Source: Flabesymbios commensalis
Lineage: Eukaryota; Annelida; Polychaeta; Terebellida; Flabelligeridae
Direction: 5' to 3'
NCBI GenBank assembly: GCA_964017125.1
Contig: OZ024908.1
Location: 63,625,965-63,689,964 of the forward strand
DNA length: 64,000 bases
The notes under the pieces were generated by a model. That model searched no databases and was not told where the DNA came from. It saw only the letters and a list, made by a program, of their open reading frames with translations. Within the stretch, counting starts at the first letter, position 1; each line of letters opens with the position of its first letter. A program made the translations under genes and the position numbers. This document shows, in pieces, positions 38,001 through 47,103 of the stretch.

Positions 38001-41000
38001 ATACAATATTATGTTTCAATCCTAAAAACGCTGCATATTTTAGCCAACATTTCGATGTCAGGACTAAACACGACTGTAGTCGTTTGTGATCCGTTTTATC
38101 ACCCGATCAAAATTTGCAAATGTTTGGTCCCAAAATAAACACATATGATTATTCATTATTTAATTTGAATTTAATTTGAATTTTCACCCACTTCAAGTAG
38201 TTTCTCGCTGCCGCGATCCACAACTTCAAGTGAGTGAAAATTATTCCGATTTGACAAAATCGAGGTCAACTATTTTCAAATCTTTCTGATTGATGTCACA
38301 TTTTATCTTAAACATATTTGAAATGTGGTACTTTATGTGCTAATAAAAAATGAAAACCCGAATATATGCGGCACCGGCGGTTAAAGGGTTTGAAGGGTTG
38401 ATGTCTCGGCATGTTATACAGCCCTATATCAGTAGACCATCTGCTTCCTATACAAGCATGCATATACTACCTTTGCAGATCAGAGTTATAGTCCCAGCAA
38501 ATACGAGACGTTCAGTCAATGTTGTTTTGACGCTGGGCCAGCGTCGTAGTGGTTGAAAATTACTCATATTTGTTTAATTTTAGACCAAACATTTCCAAAT
38601 CTTGATTTAGACAGTTATTTTCTTCCCAATACCATTGAATTAATCGGCTAATAAAATGAATTAAAAACGACGATTGTCGTGATTGGCAGGCAAAGGGTAA
38701 GACGCGAGCTCGGGCCTCCACTTGAGAAAATCGAATGTATCAAATATTGATTTGAGAGTGATGTTTTTGGACAAGAATAATTTAGTTTCTAAAAAGGGGA
38801 TCAGAGCCCCCGTGACCCCCCTCTCGATCCGCCACTGAATTTACCTTTTACAGCGCGGGGATCGACTTCAGACGTCAGAATCTGACGTCTATAAACGTCA
38901 GATTCTAACGTCTAAAATCGATCCCCGCACTGTAAGTATTAAACTATTTCTAATGGCCATAGACCCATAACATAGGTATTCAAATGAAGCGGAAAGAGCC
39001 AACTTTAAGACATTATTGATGAATTCAAATTGAAGAACCCTTTGGTTTCTATGGTTTATAGAACAAATATTTCAGCGCTTTAACCCTAAAGCGCTAAATT
39101 GTTTTATAAAAACATGGAGACCGAAGGGTTTTATTCAATTTGAAACCATCATCAATGTCTTAGGTAGCTCTTTCTGATTCATTTGAATACATGTGTTATG
39201 GGTCTACGGCCATTAGAAATATTTTTATTCGTACAGTGCGGGGAGCGCCTTGAGTCGGCAGAATCTGACGTCTACAGACTAAAGTCGATCCCCGCGCTGT
39301 AACGGTCAATGATCAAACATGTCACCTGCGCTCCCGCCCTCCTGGCCTGGTGAGCCAGGGTGATGGGAAGTAGCCAGGAGTCCACCAGAGCCTCGTCAGG
39401 AATCAGAAGTCCTCCCTGCACGGCGGCATTCAATGACGGCTCCAAAGAGAACACCTCCTTCCTCGTCAACTGAACCACGTTGTGAGCCCCGTTCTGTTTT
39501 GCCTTGGCAATAACACCGGGTAATTTGTCAACCTGTAAAAGGCAGCGTTTCACACTATATCGAATACAGTTTCCATGTTTCAGCTGAGCTAAGTACTTAT
39601 TTATACTAGGAAGCTCTACTTTTGCTCAATAAATTGATTCTTCATACACTTTGTTTCCACTTAAGGTTAATACAAAATTATTCATACTCACCTACATTCA
39701 ATCGATTTACCATTATTCACGAACATAAAAAATAAATATTTTTTTCAGACAAGCTTTGTGAAATGATAGCCTAAATGAAATGAATCGGGCTTTAGGCCAC
39801 CTTTGTGCACATAGAAATGATAGCCTAACCCTCCCAGTGCGGGGGTCGACTTTAGACGTCAGAATCTGACGTCCCTGGACGTCTAAAGTCGATCCCCGAA
39901 CTGAAAGAGTAAACTGTTTACAACGGTCATAGACCCATTACATAGGTATTCAAATGAAGCGGAAAGAGTTAACTAAGACATTAAATGTCTTAGAAAGGTT
40001 TTTTTTATTTGATGTCATCATAAATTGTATCATGACATCAAATGAAAAAACCCCTTTGGTCTCCTTAGTTTATAAAAAAATATTGCAGCGCTTTAACCCT
40101 TTCAGTCCTGAATTTACCATTGTCACCTTCATCCACTAGAAGCCGCGAATTGCTGCCGCAATTCTCGACTTGTAGTGGATGAAGATGACTGGAAGTGGGT
40201 GATAAATTAAAGAAAATTACCATGTATTCGTAGAACAGTTTCATCGAAATTTGTCTTCTAAAACCCTCAGCTGTGAGAAAATCAAATATGTTTTCAATGA
40301 TGTAAAATGATGCTTTAATGCATCGTGAGGGCTGAAAGGGTTAATTGAGCTTGAAATGTATGTTGGAAAGCAGTAAAATAGTTGCACCTCATCTTGGTTC
40401 CAAGCAATCATAATGGCGCCCACTTTTTTGTGTGGAATATTGTGTTTTCGTATAAACTCTTGGAGAAGTGGTTGAGATTGTTGTATACACCACGCCTCAA
40501 TTGGTGCCGTGGCTGCTTCTGCCATAGCAGCATCGATAGTGTGTGCACTAAAACAACAACATAATAATATTTATGTACTTAGCCGCTTTCATCTCCATGT
40601 TACATTATTTTATGTCAATCATTAATTAATCATCAGCTTATACAGATTTCAGAAGACAGCACAACCTGTACTCAAACGTACAATTTGTTTAAAATAACTC
40701 TGTTTATGTAAATTGTTTTTTCTAGTCATAACAACCAAACAACTACGACACGTTGACTCAATGCTAGGCTAATGTTGGCCCAACGTCGTAGACGGTGGGC
40801 CAACATTAGCCCAACATTGGGTCAATGTGTCGTGTTTGCTGGGAACCATGATAGGTTAGTTAGATATTAAACATCCATCACCTGTTTCCCCCAGTACTTG
40901 GCATGCACAAAAACATTCCGAATAGTAGACATACGTGTTATTATAAAATGAAATTGAGCATTATTGATTTAAATTATGCCTGTAGGATTTAGTTACATTT

Positions 41001-43601
41001 GTCTTTAAAAAATATTACACACATACTGCGATGAAGTCGGGACTATGCCCTCTTTCTTTCGAATGACTTCGACGGTTATTTATAGTGCATAATGTATATT
41101 AGGGAAACTGAGTAATGCGAGATTGGGATTTAGATTTTTTGGGGCGATTTGGTACGGAGCTTTTTAAAGGACATTTCAATAAAATAAATTGCAACTAAAA
41201 GTATTTGAAAGGAGCGCATTTTTTAAAATAATAATTTAAAGGCATTTTCTCGCACCAAATAATCAATTGATGGGTACCAAATCACTTGGCTCGAACCAAA
41301 TAATTGGTACGTATCATATCATTTGGCTCTCACCAAATTAATATTGGTGTGCACCAAATCATTTTAGTGCGTACCAAATAGTTAAAAATAATTGGTAATT
41401 ATTTAAAAACGTTTAGTGCGCACAAGCTAAACACTTTCAGTTACAATTTATTTTCTTGAAATGTCCCTCAACATTTACAGTGCGGGGATTGACTTTAGAC
41501 GTAAGAGTTAAAATCTAAAATGGCCGTAAACCTATAACATAGGTGTTCAAATGCGGAAAGAGCTAACGAAGACATTTATGATGACTTCAAATTGAAAAAA
41601 TCCCTTTGGTCTCCATGGTCCATATTATAAAAATATTGCAGCGTTCTGAGGGTTAAAAAGCTCCATATCCCAAACGTAGAATATTTTAGCATTAAACACG
41701 ACGACTAATGGTCACTAAAATAAATATATTTATCATAATAACCTTGAAAGTGTGTTGCCTGTGGGTAGCACCGAAGGCGATGCATCAAAGCCAGTGTGAG
41801 CCATACCACTAAACCAATAAACAAATCACGTAGTTTTTGTGAAATATATATATCACTCATCAAACAAATCAAAAGCAGTGTTTATTAGTGTCATCCTATA
41901 CGTATCTACAATGTCAAAATGCAGTATCCGCTTAATTATAAAGTAAGCAGATACTTTCTTTTGGTTTTGCATGGCAGTATAGAGATATCATTATCATGGT
42001 AAAGGTCGATTCCCAAGTGCCTTAAACCTAAAAAGTTATAAATTGTTAATTTATGCTTATATCATCGTAAATCTATATTATCTTTCTCCACCTTCCATTC
42101 GAAAGAGATACAGGGGCGTTCGCAGCTTTCCGAGATACGTGGGTCAAGAGGTAAACTTTAGAAAAATATGGTGGTTCCGTAGGCTCGCTCCCGGAAATCC
42201 CCAGAATTTTTTGAAAATCTGCAGCTCAAGGGGGGGGGGGGTCAGGACAGCTCTGACCCTCCCCCTGTGCACGCCCCTAAGATATGTACCAGATAAGTAT
42301 GTATTTTGGAATGTTCATATAATTTCGGACAACCATGACATTAATTTTATTGGAATTGGCGATATAACCTGCCCGCTGAGGTTCTAGATGAAGGGACCGA
42401 TGTTGATTTGTTTTTTTTTTCTTTGAAAGGGTCAACGCTGAGGAAAACCCCTTCCTTTTTGTCACTACACCAGCCACGAACATCCCATTAATATTGCCTG
42501 TGTATTTTGGCAATGTTCACTATGTCCCGCAAAAATTTAAAACATGTCAATCGGCCTGGTTTAGCTGTGTTGAATCTTCCTGTTTCTAAATGTGAGGCCC
42601 GTTGATTTTTCGATGACGTTGTAATCAATCTCGCAACGTCTTTGACGATGTGGTACATCTGAGATTTCACATTCTTCTCTAATACGAGCTCAGAACGTTT
42701 TAGTCATAGATCACTAGTTAATTATAACAAAAACTATTTTTAGAAGGAAATAATAAAATTAGTGACTCATGTCTCCTCTCCTGTCAAATATAAGTCCATT
42801 ATAAAACGGGTCAATCTAAAAGACAAAAATGTAATGACCGACATTTTGCCATAATCCGTTTTTTCTTGACCTGATTACGTTTGCCCATGGATGTTTCTAA
42901 AAGTTGTTATCTATCGAAATGTTGCCTTCACTCATTCAAAAACTTAAAAACTTAAAACATGCTATTTGCCTGGAAATTGGCCTATAAGCTTACTAAATAA
43001 TACACATATATACATGTATATTCATTGTGGGAGTTTCGTATTTCAATACACTTGATATTGAATTGCTGTACTGAAGGTCAGGAATCAAATTCGTCTATCC
43101 TCGCCATGAGGTTTTTCCAGTTTGCCTACAGCATGGCCCAACCCCGGATAAACATTATGAAGCAACAGCAAAACAACAATAATAAATGGAATCTGGAGAA
43201 AGCTACACCACATGAACTTGGTGTGAGACTAATCTAATTTCAATTGTTCTTAAATCCCGGTGATTATGAACTCTCGAATAAAATAAAAGAAAAAAATGAA
43301 CAAACAGACCGATAAAATATCAAGCTTTCCTTTCATTGCCTCACAGCAAGCGAGCAATAATTAGTTTTCAATATATTTTTCAATGTATATGCTACAGGTG
43401 TCAGATTGTGCTAAGCCTTATCGTAATATCTATATACAAATAGAGTATATACCTGTTCCCACTACTGGCTCCTGTTACCAGGTCACCCTCTTTTTCTAGC
43501 AGTATACAGCGGTAACCCTGATTGGTCAGTTCGTGAAGAACAGCGCAGCCAACCACACCGCCTCCTATAATCGCAATGTCGTACACAACGGTCTGTGCCA
43601 T
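31766..43601 (-). CDS. FAD-dependent oxidoreductase, DAO superfamily (complete, eight coding exons)
   Basis: Exons in transcript order: 43601-43453, 41808-41743, 40547-40388, 39532-39326, 36987-36824, 36366-36248, 33772-33565, 32033-31766. Total 1341 bases, 446 residues plus stop. The N-terminus [20 protein letters not shown] is a Rossmann FAD-binding motif (GGGVVG at 13-18) followed by LLEKE, then [16 protein letters not shown], a central substrate-domain region, [12 protein letters not shown] (the second conserved FAD-contact region), [11 protein letters not shown], and C-terminal [11 protein letters not shown]. This order matches the glycerol-3-phosphate-dehydrogenase/L-2-hydroxyglutarate-oxidase side of the DAO family (PF01266). 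I cannot name the substrate. No signal peptide or membrane segment is seen. The ATG at 43601 is the first Met before the Rossmann motif. Confidence 0.9.
32059..32136. repeat. 78-bp near-perfect palindrome (family E, copy 2)
   Basis: The same palindrome as 3455-3532 with three differences. It lies in the last intron of the FAD oxidoreductase, ending 24 bases upstream of exon 8, where the branch point would be expected. Confidence 0.93.
32544..33104 (-). mobile_element. Penelope-like retroelement, reverse-transcriptase fragment (broken)
   Basis: It reads [20 protein letters not shown], then [28 protein letters not shown] and [16 protein letters not shown], the palm (DD) and following blocks typical of Penelope-like reverse transcriptases. 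It is a fragment, broken and 5'-truncated, with no endonuclease seen. It lies in the last intron of the FAD oxidoreductase, in the gene's own orientation. Confidence 0.85.
33182..33481. repeat. (GGTT)n microsatellite, about 300 bp
   Basis: GGTT/TTGG tetramers with a few GGTC and GGCT variants. The WLVG-repeat frames across it are artefacts of the repeat. It lies in the last FAD-oxidoreductase intron. Confidence 0.98.
33565..33772 (-). CDS. FAD oxidoreductase exon 7
   Basis: The acceptor is TTGTAAACAG and the donor CGAAG|GTGAGA. It reads [20 protein letters not shown], then [20 protein letters not shown]. The VGPSA and YTGIRPAT blocks match the substrate-pocket strand and GxRP motif of the family. 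Ends phase 2. Confidence 0.93.
33816..33927. repeat. CCCAGCAAACAC MITE (family G, ACAAAACATTTGT subtype)
   Basis: CCCAGAAAACACAAAACATT to ATGTTTTGTGCTTGCTGGG, with CCAACGTCGAAAACGTTGGG at its centre. Confidence 0.85.
33970..34790. repeat. unclassified 0.85-0.95 kb dispersed repeat, copy 2
   Basis: The same ordered blocks as 30195-31070, for example CCCGATAAGTGTGTATTTCG, CACCAGCCACGAACATCCCA and TAATCTATCGGAATGTTGCC. Intronic, in the FAD oxidoreductase gene. Confidence 0.75.
35228..35495 (+). mobile_element. bipartite tRNA-SINE, old full-length copy
   Basis: A strongly diverged counterpart of 50632-50955: a tRNA-like head (TAATGTCAGCACTACCGCCT), a middle AACGGGGAGCCTCTGTGGCC, and a tail TTTAGCCAGTCAGTACACAA then TGGCCTGAAAC. 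Order and spacing are preserved. Confidence 0.65.
35545..35790 (+). repeat. TTAA-type MITE family D
   Basis: GAACATGTTACCGATAAACG, CTCACTTGGAGTTGTGGATC and its complementary arm, then GGCGGTTAAGAGGTTAA. Confidence 0.7.
35870..35965. repeat. CCCAGCAAACAC MITE (family G)
   Basis: CCCAGCAAACACAAAACGTT to AATGTTTTGTGTTTGCTGG; AAT flanks both sides. Confidence 0.85.
36025..36231. mobile_element. 207-bp TA-flanked MITE with TTCGCG motifs
   Basis: TACTGTGGGTCAAAGAATTT and TTCGCG at the left; on the minus strand TACTGTAGATCTGGTAATAT and TTCGCG at the right. It lies 16 bases beyond the donor of FAD-oxidoreductase exon 6. Confidence 0.8.
36248..36366 (-). CDS. FAD oxidoreductase exon 6
   Basis: The acceptor is TAATTTCAG and the donor TCCG|GTGAGT. 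It reads [20 protein letters not shown], then [20 protein letters not shown]. The IKPRKGQ motif and the hydrophobic strand after it are diagnostic of the family. A 207-bp MITE begins 16 bases past the donor. Confidence 0.93.
36824..36987 (-). CDS. FAD oxidoreductase exon 5
   Basis: Of two nearby acceptors, TAGTACAG|GTTGCA keeps phase 0 and reads [13 protein letters not shown]; the upstream one gives a stop. It carries [20 protein letters not shown] and [12 protein letters not shown]. Ends phase 2 at TTCAG|GTCTCT. Confidence 0.92.
37293..37406 (+). mobile_element. 5'-truncated SINE (84 bp) with perfect 15-bp target duplication
   Basis: TTTGAACCACATGCA stands at 37293-37307 and again at 37392-37406. 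Between them are only the last 84 bases of the bipartite SINE, from ATCTCACCATCCTCAGGAGG to AAAGCCCGATTCATTTCA. Confidence 0.92.
37470..37577. repeat. CCCAGCAAACAC MITE (family G), nested
   Basis: CTCAGCAAACAACACATTTG to ATGTTTTTTGTTTGCTGAG, with GGACCAACGTCGAAGACGTT at the centre. Inserted in 37025-37978. Confidence 0.85.
38160..38395 (-). repeat. TTAA-type MITE family D, reverse
   Basis: The hairpin TTTCTCGCTGCCGCGATCCA, then AAATCGAGGTCAACTATTTT and a right end GGCGGTTAAAGGGTT. Followed by a family G fragment (38491-38553) and a further D-like piece to 38700. Confidence 0.7.
38843..39305. repeat. two TTAA-type family A MITEs tail to tail
   Basis: A forward copy (38843-39085) ends GCGCTTTAACCC and meets a reversed copy (39086-39305) at AAAGCGCTAAAT. 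The pair makes a long inverted repeat of about 450 bases. Its right edge is about 20 bases from the donor of FAD-oxidoreductase exon 4. Confidence 0.82.
39326..39532 (-). CDS. FAD oxidoreductase exon 4
   Basis: The acceptor is TTTTACAG and the donor CAG|GTGACA. It encodes 69 residues, [20 protein letters not shown], then [20 protein letters not shown] and [20 protein letters not shown]. The LEPxLN and GLLxPDEAxVDxW blocks are typical of the family. Phase 0 at both ends. Confidence 0.93.
39760..39828 (-). mobile_element. 39-bp SINE 3' end with perfect 15-bp target duplication
   Basis: GAAATGATAGCCTAA is present at 39760-39774 and 39814-39828. Between them is only the SINE tail in reverse (GAATCGGGCTTTAGGCCACC, then TTTGTGCACATA). 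Confidence 0.92.
39825..40344 (+). repeat. TTAA-type family A then family B MITE sharing one TTAA
   Basis: Family A (39825-40096) has CAGTGCGGGGGTCGACTTTA and a GACGTC hairpin. Family B (40093-40344) runs TTAACCCTTTCAGTCCTGAA to GGGCTGAAAGGGTTAA. The TTAA at 40093-40096 serves both. Confidence 0.82.
40388..40547 (-). CDS. FAD oxidoreductase exon 3
   Basis: The acceptor is TGTTGTTTTAG and the donor GAG|GTGCAA. It reads [20 protein letters not shown], then [20 protein letters not shown] and [12 protein letters not shown]. The last block matches the PFKRTGSLVVA-type segment of the family. The first ~12 residues have no clear family counterpart, so the true acceptor could lie slightly inside. 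Confidence 0.87.
40736..40844. repeat. CCCAGCAAACAC MITE (family G)
   Basis: ACAACTACGACACGTTGACT to CAATGTGTCGTGTTTGCTGG, with CCAACGTCGTAGACGGTGGG at the centre. A SINE-body fragment (GACTATGCCCTCTTTCTTTC) is at 41030-41100, and a deleted family A copy at 41476-41655. Confidence 0.82.
41743..41808 (-). CDS. FAD oxidoreductase exon 2 (66-base exon with GMAHTGFDA loop)
   Basis: Found by searching the intron for the conserved HTGFD loop missing between exons 1 and 3. The acceptor ATTGGTTTAG enters in phase 2 and joins to read [20 protein letters not shown]. The donor TCAAG|GTTATT keeps phase 2 into exon 3 but is weak, so the exact 3' edge is uncertain. The 5' edge and the loop are well supported. 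Confidence 0.8.
41915..41970. repeat. GCAGTATCTGCTTAC hairpin (family F)
   Basis: CAAAATGCAGTATCCGCTTA and its complement AAGTAAGCAGATACTTTCTT. It lies about 110 bases upstream of the small GMAHTGFDA exon. Confidence 0.75.
42015..42995. repeat. unclassified dispersed repeat, copy 3, with a nested MITE
   Basis: The same blocks as 30195-31070. At 42111-42279 a 169-bp element with ends CAGGGGCGTTCGCAG and CACGCCCCTA is inserted; AGATA stands on both sides as target duplication. Confidence 0.78.
43453..43601 (-). CDS. FAD oxidoreductase exon 1 (Rossmann dinucleotide fold)
   Basis: Starts at ATG 43601-43599 and reads [20 protein letters not shown], then [18 protein letters not shown] and GASSGN. 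The donor AACAG|GTATAT leaves phase 2. TTATTTTAG lies just upstream of the ATG and could be the acceptor of a 5' UTR intron. Confidence 0.92.
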
Positions 43602-43809
43602 CTCTGTGATTTCTAAAATAACAAACACAAATGTTGTTTGTAACATTATGGCAAAATTATGCGAGGATCACATGACAAGACGGCGAAAGACTGACGCATT
43701 GTGAAAAGCGTGGCGTTTAAGATAGTGAAATATAGCAGTTATAATGGGATTAATTTTACAAAAGAGTTAGACAACGTAGGTCTTAGATAAATAGATGTGT
43801 ACTGTACTT

Positions 43810-43871
43810 GCAAAGGCAAAATACAGTATCTGCTTACTAGTAAACTAAGCAGATACTGCTTTTGCATTTGC
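43810..43871. repeat. GCAGTATCTGCTTAC hairpin (family F), upstream of the FAD-oxidoreductase start
   Basis: GCAAAGGCAAAATACAGTAT, CTGCTTACTAG and the complementary arm. About 210 bases before the start codon, so in the presumed 5' UTR or promoter. Confidence 0.8.
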
Positions 43872-43879
43872 ACGGCAGG

Positions 43880-44850
43880 GCAGTTTTAACATTATTGTGA
43901 GTTGGAAGTCGACAAAAACTGGATGATTTGTTTAAGTATGAACACTGCGCATTTTAAATGTCGATGATCAACAGCACTATTGAACCAACACAGATCGATC
44001 AGTGAACCCCCAATTAAGTACAATGGCACTGAAAAAAGCTTGAAAGTAGCGAAATTTTAACAGCAATGAAAAAATAATGCAGATGATATTTTCATTATGT
44101 TATTTCGCAAATGTTTAATAAAATGTGTCAGTGACTGAGAGTACTGCTGACTAATAAATAAATGAGGATCCGACTAGTGTGACTATGCATTTATGACAAT
44201 TCATATTGTATATTTCAAATTTAATTCAATGGTAGCAAAAGTAACAAAAATAAAACCTCCAAGCAAAGACGAGAGGGAAGTGGAAAAAAACATATTGTTT
44301 GACAACAAGACCCACTTGCGACCAAAGGCGGCACTGGCGAAGCCAGTTCATGGAAGGAGCCAGTATGTCAAACACAAATTGGCACCAGCAAATGTGATTA
44401 TCGCCTCCAGAGTTAATTTATTCCTAATTAATAAATTATTGTCACTCCTCTCATTGTTTTATATCATTTATATTATTATTCATATATTTATTATTTATAA
44501 AATTTATATTCTCCTTGAGCAGTGAGAATCAGTGCGTCAACTACGAATTGGCATTGATCAGTCAATGTGATTATCATTACATTACAGTTCATCATTGATC
44601 CTTAATAAATAAATCCTTTGAAACAACTATTGCTCCTCTCGGTGAAAATGTTAAATAAGTTTGGTAAAGTGACATGTATATACTCGCCGGCATCTTGTTT
44701 TATTGCAAATGATTGTTTACGCGGGAGTATTAGGTCTGGATTATCCTGTATACAGACCATGTTCTTGACGTCATATTCAACTTTCAGAATGAGTGGGAAA
44801 TTTGTATTGCGAATTTGATGAAATCAATTGCATAAAAATTCGTACGCTTC
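43880..44850. other. intergenic DNA, nothing recognised
   Basis: AT-rich, with a 110-codon frame at 44193-44525 that matches no family I know. No conserved motif, hairpin or repeat ends seen. Confidence 0.4.
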
Positions 44851-44859
44851 GGATGGCGG

Positions 44860-45630
44860 CCATGTGGTATTTTTTTTTATTTCAATTGCGTGATTTACAC
44901 AAACTTTGTGTGTGTGTGTGTGGAATAAGATTTGCGGTGTTTGTAATTCGCAGGATTCGGATAGCGGCCATTTTGAATTTCAAAGATTTTAATTGCGTGG
45001 TTCACACAAATATTTCCTGTGTAGAATCAGTTGTCGGCCATTTTGAAATATCGGCTGCGCAGAAGAATTCACTTGACGACCATTTTGAATTTGTGAGTGC
45101 GTAGAATTCGCAGAATTCGGATGGCGTTCATGTTGAATTTTACAGAATTCAATCAGGCCTATATGTTTTACACAACTTTCTGTGTAGAATCAGGTGGTGT
45201 CCATTGTGAATTTGCATGATCCAAATCCGTGGTTTACACAATTTTCCGTGTAGCATCGATTGTCGCAGCATTCAGATGGCGGCCATGTTCAATTTACGGA
45301 TTTCAAGTATGTGGTCTACGCAATTTCTGAATGCTGCCGAATGCTGTTGAATTGCCGAATGCTGTTGAATACTCTTGTTACCTGTCGCCAGCGCTGATTG
45401 GTCGCCCGCTACTGACCATTTTAAATTTGTGGGTGCATAGAATTCAAAGGATTCGGATGGCGGCCATGTTCAATATACAGATTTCATGTATGCGGTTTAC
45501 ACAATTTTCTGTGTAGAATCAGGTGGTGTCTATTTTTAATTTGTGTGATTTCAATTCGTGGTTTACACAATTTTCTGTGTAGAATAAATTGTCAATCATT
45601 TTGAATTTGCGGCTGACAGAAAAAACTGGT
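44860..45630. repeat. degenerate tandem array with GGCGGCCAT / TTTGAATTTG motif
   Basis: ATTCGGATGGCGGCCATG, TTTACACAATTTTCTGTGTA and GAATCAGGTGGTGTC recur in rotating order, roughly every 110-240 bases. Degenerate and non-coding. 45631-47100 has no recognised feature except a family G fragment at 46895-46963. Confidence 0.65.
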
Positions 45631-47103
45631 TGACTTAATGCTGAGTATAAAGGATATCTATGTCATGTTTATCACTGTTTGAAGTGTGAACTTTGTGTGG
45701 ATTTTGTGTGTATGAGAGCATGATGAGGAGTGTGTGTTCGTGTGTAAGATATGTGATTTTGTGTAGTAGTAAAGTAGACCTTCTGCAGTTGGTTTAACTT
45801 TGTAAACCGGTAAAATGTTTTCTTAAGTTTACCTTATCGGAATTCATACTGAATGTGTACACTGAATGTGTACTTAGTCAGGTTATATAACTATTCGATG
45901 CTGTGAGGTATTAGGCCTACATAACACTTGCAGACTCTTTCCAATATACACGCACATTCGTTCTATTTTGTGATTTGCTCTCAATTTATTTGTGACAAAA
46001 CACATGTTCTGTGTTTCAAGAAATTTATTCCACATTTTAAATGTATGGCTTTGTCAATGGTAGTGCAATGGTAGCTTTGCAGACAGGAAATAAACATACT
46101 ATCGGGTTATCTTTACAAAATCTTCAGCAAATCTTGTTTTCGTTTGATAATTTAAAATTGTTTATATTGCTTTGGCGAAAATACACGCAGTGGCACCTAG
46201 TGAACAATTAGTAATGATTAGAATCCATTCACCAGGTGTCACCCATAAATAAAATAACATGGTAACATAGTGGACATGGCTAATAGGGAAATTATGTAAA
46301 ACATGCATAACTAATATTTGTTTGTACATTTTCAATTAACAAATGTTTATATTAATACTAGCCACAATACTAAATGATATGTTGGGGAAAGCAAACTTAT
46401 ATTTCTGGCGTAATGTATTCATCAGCAGCATTATAAACATAGGCCTGGCACTGGGACAGTAACTTAGTGGACAATTTAAAGATTTTTCTCTCCTACAAAT
46501 TCCAAATAAATTAAACTATCACCATAGACAATGTAAATATATTAATACACGCTGTAAACTAGTTCATACTACATATTGGAAAAGAAAAAAAATGACAATA
46601 CATTACATAATTAGATTTAATTAGAATGGGACAAAATGCACACCAAATAGTCTCCTTTTCGCTGGAATGACCCATATAAGTATATTAACAGATTAACCGT
46701 GGTGAATTTGTGTAGATTTATCAGTCGGTAGTCTGATGCATTATTGACCAATTGTCATGCAATTTTACGAGCACTATTTGTTAGTGACGGGGGAGTACCC
46801 AGACAATTAGCCTACCTTGGAAAATATTGTATAGTTTAAAAGCTAGTCTATGTGGTAAATAGATAAATAACATGTGGTAAATAAAAAAAAAGCTGGACCG
46901 GCATCGCAGATTGTGCGCCACCATTTAATCGACATTGGGTGAACGTCTTGTGTTTTCTGGGGTTGTCTTGACATAGACCAGTCTGGCTCTGGGGTATTTG
47001 CTGATTATATATGGGTATAGATGGGTATATTAGCGGTATGTAGGCCTACAAATCAACACACCCCCGCAGCGCCATCTTACAGCATGATGCGGAACTATGC
47101 GAT

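Noticed and set aside
42043-42387. 114-codon frame
   Set aside because: It runs through a dispersed repeat and a nested MITE; the frame is absent in the other copies.
44193-44525. 110-codon plus-strand frame
   Set aside because: The end is a low-complexity I/Y/L stretch from AT-rich DNA; no family match.
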